The position numbers and the translations under genes are program-made. 42,105 nt of DNA from Fidelibacterota bacterium. Its GTDB lineage: Bacteria; Fidelibacterota; Marinisomatia; Marinisomatales; TCS56. The DNA is taken from the NCBI GenBank assembly GCA_013203115.1, contig JABMQW010000208.1, positions 1 to 42,105 of the forward strand, read 5' to 3'. Below the pieces are notes generated by a model. The model was given only the letters and a program-made list of their open reading frames with translations, was not told the origin of the DNA and did not search any database. Every line of letters begins with the position of its first letter. The first letter of the stretch is position 1. This document shows positions 29,276-38,670 of the stretch, piece by piece.

Positions 29276-30328
29276 ATGGTTTTGAAATATTTATTTTTTG
29301 TCACCAAATCCTATTCTTTCCCAATCCTGGAACCAGTACAAGATGCAGTAAACAAACTCGGCCGTGGATCGGTAGCCTGGTTTACTGCCAGCACAGCAAA
29401 AAATCATCCGCCACCGGGTCTACGGCTAACTTCATCAGAAGAGGTTTTAAATTATAACCCGGACGCAATCTTAGTACCGGGCAATATTGTCCCGCATTTC
29501 TGGCCAGGACTAAAAGTACAGATCTTTCATGGTATCGACGATGAGCCCAAAGGCTTCTACCGCATTACCGGTTTTTTTGACCTGTACTGCACTCCCGGTC
29601 CTGATATAACAACCAAGTTTAAGCAACTAGCACGGCGTAAAGGTCATTTTCTGGTTGAGGAAACCGGTTGGCCCAAGTTGGATCCAGTCGGTCCCATGGT
29701 CAATATTTCAGACACTGATAAAAGAAAATTGAAAAAAAAGTATGGTTTAGATCCCGATCAACCGGTTATTCTTTACGCCCCGACATTCCCACCCAAATAT
29801 ACCTCGGCACCGGACTTATTCCAGACAATCAAAGGCTTAAAGAATCGCTTCCAATGGCTGATAAAATTCCATCCCCTCATGAATAGGGATGTGCAGCAAC
29901 AGTATCAAAAATTACGCAATACTAACTTTATTATTTGTGAAGACTTAAATATTATTAATTATATGTCGGTAGCTGATTTGTTGATCACCGATACATCTTC
30001 GGTAGCGTATGAATTTTTAGCCTTTGATCGGCCCATTATTACCTACCGGGCAATTGCGCGACAAGACAAAGGAATTAATATAATTGCGGCGGAAGAATTA
30101 ATCGGCGCCATTGAACGTGCTATCGCTGAACCGCAGGAATTCTCTGAAAATAGAGCTAAATATCGTAATAAAATACATCCTTATGCGGATGGAAAGTCTT
30201 CGAATCGTATAATTAATTACATCGAAAATATCATCGAATCTGATTCGTATAAACAATTGAAACCTAAACCAAGAAATTGGATTCGAAAACGACAAATCAG
30301 AAAATTAATCGAAGCGAAGCGCAATTAA
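29276..30328 (+). CDS. CDP-glycerol glycerophosphotransferase (TagB/TagF-like) family protein
   Basis: IFHGIDDEPKGFYRITGFFDLYCTPG, GWPKLDP, ILYAPTFPPKY, IKFHPLMNRD, VADLLITDTSSVAYEFLAFDRPIITY. Confidence 0.82.
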   Translation: MVLKYLFFVTKSYSFPILEPVQDAVNKLGRGSVAWFTASTAKNHPPPGLRLTSSEEVLNYNPDAILVPGNIVPHFWPGLKVQIFHGIDDEPKGFYRITGFFDLYCTPGPDITTKFKQLARRKGHFLVEETGWPKLDPVGPMVNISDTDKRKLKKKYGLDPDQPVILYAPTFPPKYTSAPDLFQTIKGLKNRFQWLIKFHPLMNRDVQQQYQKLRNTNFIICEDLNIINYMSVADLLITDTSSVAYEFLAFDRPIITYRAIARQDKGINIIAAEELIGAIERAIAEPQEFSENRAKYRNKIHPYADGKSSNRIINYIENIIESDSYKQLKPKPRNWIRKRQIRKLIEAKRN

Positions 30329-30336
30329 GATAAGCG

Positions 30337-31449
30337 ATGAAAATTAAGATATTATTTAAAATGTTCTATTTATATCACAAAGCGGCCTATGATCCACTTT
30401 TAGAAGTATTTAAAAATGATCCGAAATTTGACGTAGCAATATCGTTGACTAATGAAGTAATACGATCCTTCGGTTTCCTGGATCGACAACAATCAGATAT
30501 CTATTTAAACCAGTTTCAAAAAGATGGTTATCGCGTAACCGATGAAAATGAACAGTTTGACATTGTAATTGTTCCGGATGTCGTGGATGAATCCAAATTC
30601 GGAAAAACTTTATTATGTCTGATCTATCATGGAATTACATTTACTAAAACGGTCACTTTTCGAGCACTGAATAAACATCGTGATCAGCGCTATATCATAT
30701 TTGCGGAAGGGAAATTTTCCGTAGCACAACTTCAGAAATCTGGTTGCCTGGGAAAATCTGAAATCCATAAAGTCGGTTATCCCAAGCTGGATCCCTATTT
30801 TAAAGAAGGACAGTTTGATCGAGAACAAATTATGATGTCGCTGGGATTGGACCCTGCTAAAAAAACGGTGGTATTTGCACCAACTTATAAACCCACCTGC
30901 CTATACGAAATAAAGGATGCGATTTTCGAAGCGACTAAAGAACATAATTTAATCATTAAACTCCATCATTATGCCTGGTCAGGGAAATATGCCCGCCATA
31001 GTCAACACCGTATTTTTGAGCGTCGCATACCAAAATATCCCCATGCTGTTCTTATTCCACAAGCAACCTATAATATTCTGCCACTGCTATATATCGCTGA
31101 CACATTGATTTCCGAAGCATCAGGAGCAATCACGGAATTTCTCGCAACCGGTAAATTCGGAATTATTTACGATTTGGACCACGAAAAATTAAGGCATTCG
31201 GATGGTGAACATTTGTTAACCAACGATAATCGCGAATTTTTAAGCGACTCCTTTGTCCATATCAGTCACCCCGATCAACTATCCGCCGGAATAAAACGGG
31301 CGCTTAATCCAACTCCCGATATGATTGCCGCTGCCAACAAAGAACGTAATTATTATTTTCATAAATTGGATGGTCACGCCTCGGAACGTACTAAACAGGA
31401 AATTGAACGACTTTTTGCCGAAGGTACCCATTTCAACCCGGTTGAATAA
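30337..31449 (+). CDS. CDP-glycerol glycerophosphotransferase-like family protein (divergent)
   Basis: IYHGITFTKTVTF, GYPKLDPYF, VVFAPTYKP, IIKLHHYAW, IADTLISEASGAITEFLATGKFGIIYD. Confidence 0.75.
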   Translation: MKIKILFKMFYLYHKAAYDPLLEVFKNDPKFDVAISLTNEVIRSFGFLDRQQSDIYLNQFQKDGYRVTDENEQFDIVIVPDVVDESKFGKTLLCLIYHGITFTKTVTFRALNKHRDQRYIIFAEGKFSVAQLQKSGCLGKSEIHKVGYPKLDPYFKEGQFDREQIMMSLGLDPAKKTVVFAPTYKPTCLYEIKDAIFEATKEHNLIIKLHHYAWSGKYARHSQHRIFERRIPKYPHAVLIPQATYNILPLLYIADTLISEASGAITEFLATGKFGIIYDLDHEKLRHSDGEHLLTNDNREFLSDSFVHISHPDQLSAGIKRALNPTPDMIAAANKERNYYFHKLDGHASERTKQEIERLFAEGTHFNPVE

Positions 31450-31742
31450 TCAATTAAATATGAAGATATAATAATCAGGAATTATTCCAATTTTTTCTCC
31501 TTTTACTCGCATACTATTAATATCGGACGATAAATTTTTATTGCAAAAGCATAGACATAATGCACAGATTGCTGAAATCTAAATTTATTGATTTACCAAA
31601 CCTGCTAAAATCCATGTTGAAGATGGTATGAAGCAGATTGTATCCAAACCAAAATTTCGAACAAAAACCCAGCCATGAATATCAAATTTTCCATTACTGA
31701 TAATGATTGTAGTAACCCCGTTTTCATAAAAGGAGTATCCCA

Positions 31743-33194
31743 ATGAGTATAGATCTGAAACTTGAAAATCTGGATGAATTATTCCCGGAAAATTTCACCC
31801 AGGAACAGGTTGCGAAAGCGAAAACCCTGTTTCTTAAGCAACTTGCGTTAACTGCCCATAAGTTCTATGGTGGTAAAATGCAGACTGCTCCCAAAGCCGG
31901 TGTATTCGGTTTTAACTGGTTTAACGTTTGGTACACGCCCGGTGTATCAAAAATTTCTACCACTATCAGAGATGATAATGACACCAGTTTCGATTTATCA
32001 AACCGTGGTAACCTGGTTGCGGTTGTGAGCGATTCCACCCGCGTATTGGGCGATGGTAATTGTACTCCTCCCGGTGGTTTGGGTGTAATGGAAGGTAAAG
32101 CATTTTTGATGAAATACCTCGGTGGCGTTGATGCAACCGCCCTGTGTATTGACAGCCGCAATGCCGCTGGTGAACATGATCCGGACGTGATCATTGATTT
32201 TGTTAAACGGCTCCAACCCAGTTTCGGCGCCATCAACCTGGAAGATATTTCGCAGCCCAATTGTTATAAAGTACTGGACACCCTACGGGAAGAATGCGAT
32301 ATACCGGTTTGGCATGATGATGCTCAAGGGACCGGTTCAGTAACAGTCGCCGGACTGATAAATGCTCTGAAAGTGGCTGGCAAGGAAATGGGCAATGTAC
32401 GCATCGTAATGCTGGGGGCTGGCGCTTCCAATACCACAATTGCCCGTCTGATGATCAAAGCCGGAGCCAATCCACAGAAAATGGTCCTGTTTGATTCAAA
32501 GGGATCGTTGAGCTCCAATCGCGAAGATCTCAAAGCTGATCCCCGTTTTTACCGCAAATGGGAGTTGTGCCAGGCCACCAACCCGGAAGCTTTCCCGGAT
32601 ATGGCAACGGCCTGCAAAGGAGCTGATGTTTTGATTGCCCTGTCCAAACCGGGACCGGACATCGTCAAACCGGAATGGATCAGCGTAATGGCTGAAAAAT
32701 CGATTGTTTTTACCTGTGCCAATCCGGTGCCGGAAATTTATCCTTATGCCGCTAAAGAAGCCGGTGCCTATATCGTCGCTACCGGTCGTGGAGATTTCCC
32801 TAATCAGGTAAATAATTCCCTGGGATTCCCAGCTATTCTGAAAGGCGCTTTAATAGTTCGGGCGCGCAAGATTACGGACGAAATGGCGATTACCGCCGCC
32901 CGGTCTCTGGCACGATTTGCAGAAGAAAAAGGACTCAGCCCCAATTACATCATTCCAACTATGGATGAAGCGGGTGTATTTCCTTATGAAGCTGCCGATG
33001 TGGCCATGCAGGCTATCAAAGACGGGGTTGCCCGAATTGAAATGACCCGCGATGAAGCTTATGCCATTGCCGAAAAAGATATCACCTATGCTCGTAGCAT
33101 GACCGACAATCTGATTGCCAATGATTTCATCAAGGAACCACCGGCTGACTTGATTGAAGCCGCTTTGAAATCAGCAATTGAAGACGTCAGTTAA
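31743..33194 (+). CDS. malic enzyme (malate dehydrogenase, decarboxylating)
   Basis: WFNVWYTPGVSKISTTI, DSTRVLGDGNCTPPGGLGVMEGKAFLMKYLGGVDA, WHDDAQGTGSVTVAGLINAL, MLGAGASNTTIARL. Confidence 0.93.
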   Translation: MSIDLKLENLDELFPENFTQEQVAKAKTLFLKQLALTAHKFYGGKMQTAPKAGVFGFNWFNVWYTPGVSKISTTIRDDNDTSFDLSNRGNLVAVVSDSTRVLGDGNCTPPGGLGVMEGKAFLMKYLGGVDATALCIDSRNAAGEHDPDVIIDFVKRLQPSFGAINLEDISQPNCYKVLDTLREECDIPVWHDDAQGTGSVTVAGLINALKVAGKEMGNVRIVMLGAGASNTTIARLMIKAGANPQKMVLFDSKGSLSSNREDLKADPRFYRKWELCQATNPEAFPDMATACKGADVLIALSKPGPDIVKPEWISVMAEKSIVFTCANPVPEIYPYAAKEAGAYIVATGRGDFPNQVNNSLGFPAILKGALIVRARKITDEMAITAARSLARFAEEKGLSPNYIIPTMDEAGVFPYEAADVAMQAIKDGVARIEMTRDEAYAIAEKDITYARSMTDNLIANDFIKEPPADLIEAALKSAIEDVS

Positions 33195-33218
33195 TTATTA
33201 AGTTTTTATATTGTAGTA

Positions 33219-33240
33219 GGGGCACAGCGTGCTGTGCCCC
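33219..33240. repeat. perfect palindromic hairpin
   Basis: GGGGCACAGC-GT-GCTGTGCCCC; related to 5379-5400. Confidence 0.75.
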
Positions 33241-33252
33241 ATCAATTTCATT

Positions 33253-33281
33253 AACGGGGCTCAGCTAGCCCCGTTTTTTTT
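33253..33281 (+). terminator. rho-independent terminator of the malic enzyme gene
   Basis: AACGGGGCT-CAGCT-AGCCCCGTT followed by a T-tract. Confidence 0.85.
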
Positions 33282-33445
33282 GTAGGAAGCCGAAATAGTG
33301 TCACCCTTTCAGGGTTGATCAAGCAATGCCGGCAGCTTGGGTTACAATTATTTCATCCCTTTGGGATTCAATTCACCACAGCACTTGAATACCCAGATAC
33401 TTTTTCCATTAATTCGGCGTCGGAACACTTTGCGCCCTTACTGCT

Positions 33446-33508
33446 GGTTACACTGCTCAGCGGTGTAACCGATAGTGGATAAACGTCACAACGCAGAGCA
33501 TTGTGACG
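33446..33508. repeat. two tandem hairpins
   Basis: GGTTACAC-tgctcagcg-GTGTAACC (33446-33470) and CGTCACAA-cgcagagca-TTGTGACG (33484-33508). Confidence 0.65.
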
Positions 33509-33549
33509 AGGTAAAAGAGTGATGAACTGCTAGGGCGTCCGTTGTAAAA

Positions 33550-35658
33550 CTACTCCACTCCTAACTGCCACATTAGGAAGGATAATACGTCCACGGTTTC
33601 TTCAATTTTCTTGCTGACCGGTTTCCCAACACTATGTCCCGAACTCTGCTCATAGCGAAGCAAGATCGGCCGATCTCCGCTATTCTTTTTCTGCATCAGA
33701 GCGGTCATCTTGCAGGCGTGCAGCGGGTCGACCCGGGTATTGTATTCGCTGGTGGTAAACATGGTGGCAGGATAATTGGTGTACGACTTCACATTATGGT
33801 AGGGCGAATAGCGGTAGATGAAATTAAATTGATCACAATCCTCGGATGAACCGAATTCAGGTATCCACAGTCTGGCAATACTGAATTTATGGTAGCGCAC
33901 CATATCGAGTAAAGGTACGGCACTAACCGCTGCCTGCCAGAGATCCGGACGCTGAGTTATGGCGACTCCAACCAACAAACCGCCATTGCTGCCACCCAGA
34001 CATGCTAGGCGACGCGAATTAGTATAACCATTATCAATCAACCATTCTCCAGCGGCGATGAAATCATCATAGCAGTTCTGTTTTTTTTCCAGGCGGGCTG
34101 CTTCATGCCAATCACGGCCATACTCGCCACCGCCCCGCAAATTAGCTACCGCATAGACACCTCCGGCTTCAATCCAGGCAACTGCCGTTTTACTGAAGTA
34201 GGGATTCAAAGAAATATCAAACCCACCATAGCCATATAACAACGTAGGATTATCGCCGTTCAGTTCAATATTATCATGATGGATGATAAACATTGGAATT
34301 GAAGTACCATCCCGAGATGGATAAAAAACCTGTTTGATAATGTAGGATGAAAAATCAATTGTACTGGGAGCCTGTTCCAATTGCATCAGACGATCACTGA
34401 AAAGATCAAAATGATAAATTGCCGGTTGGTAAGTAAACGATTCAAAGTTGAAAAATAGATCATAGGAACGAATATTACCACTTATCTTGGTAATTGAACC
34501 CATCATCGGTAGAGGTATTTCCCATTTGCGTTTTCCATCCAGAGAGTACATCCAAAGATGCGATACCACATCTTCAATTGTAATCACAGTTAGTTGCCCA
34601 TCGGCAAAAATAAAGGATTCCAAGCGGACTGCCGAAGCAGGGATAATCTCGTGCCAATTTTCCTGTTCCGGTTCACTAACAGATACGGTTAAAATACGAT
34701 AGCGCGGTGCTTCCAGGTTGGTCAGCAGATAAATATTATTATCAAATACGTCGGCCGTAAAGCTTCCATCCAATCCTACTGCCAGTGGCTTGATTGCCTC
34801 AGGCTGGTCAATTGGCATAAAATAAAGATCATTGATGGCCCAGTTGACGGATACATAAATGAACATAAATTGCTGATCAGAAGAAGGGTAAGCATTCACC
34901 CAGTCTGCACGTCCCAGATCTGCTCCGAAAATCATGGGATCGTCCCGCCAGATTGAGTCAGCCAGATTATGAAAAAACAAGCGGCGAAAATAATACTCAT
35001 CTCCTTCAGGTACAGTACCTGGCTCGGGATAGCGTACATAATAAAAGCCACTTTCATCCGGCAACCAGACTACCGGACTGGCACGGGTGTACGGTATTTC
35101 AATTACCAAATCAGTTTGAGTCGCAACCTCCCGTACCCTAAGCGTACTAATCTCCGATCCACCAAACGAGGCACCATAAGCCAGCAAACTGCCGCTGGGA
35201 GATGGATAATGCCAATCCAAACCGATAGTACCTTCCGCACTGAATTTATTGGGATCCAGTACAACTTGCTCATTCTCACCGGGAAAATCATCGGTAAAAT
35301 ACAGTACTTGGTGATTTTGCCCGGCTATTCGCCGAAAGTAAAAATAACGCTGACCATGCAATTCCGGATTGGTCATCACTGGCATATTATATAAATCTGT
35401 TAATGTATTTGCAACCATATCCCGTTGCGGTAACGTATCAAGAATGGAACGGCTAAATACCATTTGAGCATCGACCCAATTAACAACTACTTGGTTGCTT
35501 CCATTTTCCAGCCAACGATAATCATCTGATATTTTGATCCCATGTAATTCATCAATAACTGTTTCAACCTGGGTTGGCGGATAATCCCACTGGCTATATA
35601 TCTGAAAGGGTATTGTCAATACCACTAGAAATAATAAAATTTTTTTATTTATGGTCAC
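33550..35658 (-). CDS. prolyl oligopeptidase family serine peptidase
   Basis: YPPTQVETVIDELHGIKISDDYRWLENG, catalytic LGGSNGGLLVGV, YNTRVDP, SSGHSVGKP. GTG at 35658 preceded by GGAGGAAG and followed by a signal peptide; ORF track start at 35718 is probably too long. Confidence 0.92.
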   Translation of the reverse strand: MTINKKILLFLVVLTIPFQIYSQWDYPPTQVETVIDELHGIKISDDYRWLENGSNQVVVNWVDAQMVFSRSILDTLPQRDMVANTLTDLYNMPVMTNPELHGQRYFYFRRIAGQNHQVLYFTDDFPGENEQVVLDPNKFSAEGTIGLDWHYPSPSGSLLAYGASFGGSEISTLRVREVATQTDLVIEIPYTRASPVVWLPDESGFYYVRYPEPGTVPEGDEYYFRRLFFHNLADSIWRDDPMIFGADLGRADWVNAYPSSDQQFMFIYVSVNWAINDLYFMPIDQPEAIKPLAVGLDGSFTADVFDNNIYLLTNLEAPRYRILTVSVSEPEQENWHEIIPASAVRLESFIFADGQLTVITIEDVVSHLWMYSLDGKRKWEIPLPMMGSITKISGNIRSYDLFFNFESFTYQPAIYHFDLFSDRLMQLEQAPSTIDFSSYIIKQVFYPSRDGTSIPMFIIHHDNIELNGDNPTLLYGYGGFDISLNPYFSKTAVAWIEAGGVYAVANLRGGGEYGRDWHEAARLEKKQNCYDDFIAAGEWLIDNGYTNSRRLACLGGSNGGLLVGVAITQRPDLWQAAVSAVPLLDMVRYHKFSIARLWIPEFGSSEDCDQFNFIYRYSPYHNVKSYTNYPATMFTTSEYNTRVDPLHACKMTALMQKKNSGDRPILLRYEQSSGHSVGKPVSKKIEETVDVLSFLMWQLGVE

Positions 35659-35937
35659 AAACTTCCTCCGGTAATGGTTAATGAATTTAAGTCGGTTTAA
35701 AACCATCTGCCCGGTCAATTTATTTAGTCATTTGCTGTTCTCTTTTCTGCTCTCTTTCACTTGCTTGATATACAAATGCACTTTTAAGATCATAGTAACA
35801 AGGTCTTATTATAATAAATAGATTCTCTACTAATTCCAGAAAATACTGTGGAACCGACCCTAAATTTTATACTACGGTAATCTAAAATATAAATAGTAAG
35901 AATCACTTCCTTTTGTCCATATTAATCAACTTCTCAA

Positions 35938-37014
35938 TTGGTGCTAATTATGAATAAACACAATTTGTTGTTACAAAATATTCCCGATTTTGTAGCACAT
36001 CTGCAAACCTATGGTGAGGTGCATGCTCCATGTCAGAAAGGGGAAAATTCATTCAGCTTTGAACAAGTAACCGATCCTAGTAGAGTCGTACTGGATTATG
36101 CACGGACATTACAATCGATCAGGAAATATTTCCTTCCTCCGACTGAACGCCTCCTGAATTTTTCCTTAACTGATAATACATTTACCAAAGTCGCAATAGA
36201 GAACAACCACCGAATCTTCCTGGGCGTTCATTCGTACGATATGAAGGCGGTTCTAAAGCTGGATTTTAATTTCAGTCACAGGACACCAGAAATTAATTAT
36301 CTGAAGCGACGTGAAAACTGCACTTTTATCGGAGTTTCATACGAGCCGGATGATTATCATTTCAGCCGCTCAGTAGGTATCACTGTGGAAAATACCGAGG
36401 GTTTTGATCTTTTCCTGGATCGTCATGAAAATGGATATACCGTACAAGTTCTGACCGAGCGGGGAACAGAAATCACAAAAGATTTTACTGCTTTAGGGGA
36501 AGCACTGGAGATACCGGAAATCAGCCGCCAGTTTAAAAATAAAATTAAATTTAATTACAATCGGCTGCCGGAAGTGATGGAACAATCCTGGAATTCACCG
36601 GTGTGGGAAGAGGTTGCCCAACGCTGTGTTGGCTGCGGCACCTGCAATCTGGTTTGTCCGACCTGTTACTGCTTCAATATGGTTGATAATGTCGATCTCA
36701 AATTAACCGATGGCTCCCGCGATCGCCATTGGGATGGCTGCCTGCTGAGTAGTTTCGCTGCCGTTGCCGGAGGTGAGAATTTCCGGGAAAAACTAGCGAG
36801 CAGACAGCGCCACCGTATATACCGCAAATTTAAATACATCACTGATAAAACCGGTGATCCCTGGTGTGTTGGTTGCGGTCGCTGCACGGCTTATTGCACA
36901 GCAGGAATCAGTATTGTTGAAATTGTGAACAGGCTCAGTGATGAATTTGAACAGACTCATTTAAGAAAATCATCCGCTCCGGTTGGACAGAAGATACAGG
37001 GAGTTTCATTATGA
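35938..37014 (+). CDS. [NiFe]-hydrogenase (sulfhydrogenase-type) beta subunit, 4Fe-4S
   Basis: CVGCGTCNLVCPTCYCFNMVDNVDL and CVGCGRCTAYCTAGISI; first gene of hydrogenase operon. Confidence 0.87.
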   Translation: MVLIMNKHNLLLQNIPDFVAHLQTYGEVHAPCQKGENSFSFEQVTDPSRVVLDYARTLQSIRKYFLPPTERLLNFSLTDNTFTKVAIENNHRIFLGVHSYDMKAVLKLDFNFSHRTPEINYLKRRENCTFIGVSYEPDDYHFSRSVGITVENTEGFDLFLDRHENGYTVQVLTERGTEITKDFTALGEALEIPEISRQFKNKIKFNYNRLPEVMEQSWNSPVWEEVAQRCVGCGTCNLVCPTCYCFNMVDNVDLKLTDGSRDRHWDGCLLSSFAAVAGGENFREKLASRQRHRIYRKFKYITDKTGDPWCVGCGRCTAYCTAGISIVEIVNRLSDEFEQTHLRKSSAPVGQKIQGVSL

Positions 37015-37859
37015 ATATCTTAACCAAACATGAACATACGCCACTGGAGTTGTATTACCCGGAAATGGCCGAGATCACGGCCGTTAATCAATTTACTGAG
37101 CTGGAAAAATGGTTTGAAATAAAATTACCGGATGGCAAGGAACTAGGGCACCAACCCGGTCAATTTGCCCTGTTCTCTATCTTCGGAATCGGTGAAGCCG
37201 CTATATCAATCTGCTCCGCACCTACCAAAAAAGGCGCCTTCGACATCTGTGTGCGTAAAGTTGGTATGCTGACTGAAAAAATGCACCAACTCGAAGTTGG
37301 GCAAAAAATCGGCGTCCGTGGTCCGTTTGGGACAGGCTTTCCCGTTAATGATTTCAAAGGCAAAGATATATTAATTATTGGTGGTGGAATCGGCATCGTT
37401 CCATTGCGATCCTTAATTAACCATGTGATTGCTTATCGTGAAGATTTCGGTCGTATAATCATCCTTTACGGTGCAAAAAACCCCGATGAACTACTTTTCC
37501 CCGACGAGTTGGAAAATTGGGATAACGATCCCAGTATCGAATATCATGTCACCGTTGACCAAGGCACACCTGAATGGCAAGGAAACACTGGTGTTATCAC
37601 CACATTGATCCCCGGTCTTGACCTGGATCTTGACAACACAATTGCCGCCATAGTAGGGCCTCCCATCATGTACAAATTTGTCCTGATGGCCCTTAAAAGC
37701 AAACGCCTGCCGGAAGATAATATTTACATGTCACTGGAACGGAGAATGAAATGTGGTGTCGGCAAATGCGGTCATTGTCAGATCAACGATTCCTATGTGT
37801 GTCTGGATGGGCCAGTTTACCAATTTTCCGATATTAAGAATCTGCCGGAGGCCATCTGA
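37011..37859 (+). CDS. hydrogenase gamma subunit, FAD/NAD(P)-binding reductase with [2Fe-2S]
   Basis: GQFALFSIFGIGEAAISICSAP, GGGIGIVPLRSLINHV, MKCGVGKCGHCQINDSYVCLDGPVY. Confidence 0.92.
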   Translation: MNILTKHEHTPLELYYPEMAEITAVNQFTELEKWFEIKLPDGKELGHQPGQFALFSIFGIGEAAISICSAPTKKGAFDICVRKVGMLTEKMHQLEVGQKIGVRGPFGTGFPVNDFKGKDILIIGGGIGIVPLRSLINHVIAYREDFGRIIILYGAKNPDELLFPDELENWDNDPSIEYHVTVDQGTPEWQGNTGVITTLIPGLDLDLDNTIAAIVGPPIMYKFVLMALKSKRLPEDNIYMSLERRMKCGVGKCGHCQINDSYVCLDGPVYQFSDIKNLPEAI

Positions 37860-38626
37860 TGAGTACCCAGACTGCACCGAAGACGAAACCACAAATCGCC
37901 TTTTTCGATTTCACATCCTGCGAAGGTTGCCAATTGAATAAACTAAACCTGGAAAATCACCTGCTCGAGATACTGGAACATGTGGACATCGTTGAATTCC
38001 GTGAAGCCATGGATGATAAGGCCGATGCTTACGATATCGCCTTTATCGAAGGATCCATATCCACCCCGAGTTGCGTAGAACGAATCCATGATATCCGCCG
38101 GCGCGCGAAAATCCTGGTCGCATTGGGTTCCTGTGCCGTGACGGGCGGTATCAATGCCATGAAGAATCTGCAGCCAATCGAGGATGTCCGCGAAACCGTT
38201 TATGGCAAAGACAAATATCTCTTTCCGACCCTGCCAGCCATGCCAGTATCGGCCATTGTGAAAGTAGATTACGAGATCCACGGCTGCCCTATGAGCATCC
38301 CCGAATTCCTGGTCGTATTTAAAGCGCTGGTTATGGGCAAACAACCAATCAAACCCGATTCTCCTGTGTGTGTTGAATGTAAACTGAGGGAAAATGAATG
38401 TTTATATGACCGCGGAATGGTTTGTCTGGGACCGATTACCCTCAGTGGTTGTGATGCTATTTGTCCCAGCTTCGGGCAATTTTGTACCGGTTGCCGCGGG
38501 CTGGTACCCGACGCCAATAAGAATGCCATGCTTGATATCCTGACCGATCATGGACTGTCCCTGCAGGAAGCTGAAAAGCGGTTATTGCTATTCAACAGTT
38601 ACAAGCAACCGGACACATTCAAATAA
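37859..38626 (+). CDS. [NiFe]-hydrogenase small (delta) subunit
   Basis: FFDFTSCEGCQLN, ALGSCAVTGGINAM, EIHGCPMSIPEF, CLGPITLSGCDAICPSFGQFCTGCRG. Confidence 0.93.
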   Translation: MSTQTAPKTKPQIAFFDFTSCEGCQLNKLNLENHLLEILEHVDIVEFREAMDDKADAYDIAFIEGSISTPSCVERIHDIRRRAKILVALGSCAVTGGINAMKNLQPIEDVRETVYGKDKYLFPTLPAMPVSAIVKVDYEIHGCPMSIPEFLVVFKALVMGKQPIKPDSPVCVECKLRENECLYDRGMVCLGPITLSGCDAICPSFGQFCTGCRGLVPDANKNAMLDILTDHGLSLQEAEKRLLLFNSYKQPDTFK

Positions 38627-38670
38627 CACATTGCTGCTCGCAATATTTAAAGGTTCACAAAGGATTTACA

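Noticed and set aside
31865-32533. Minus-strand ORFs (up to 131 aa) inside the malic enzyme gene
   Set aside because: Shadow ORFs of a strongly conserved enzyme on the plus strand.
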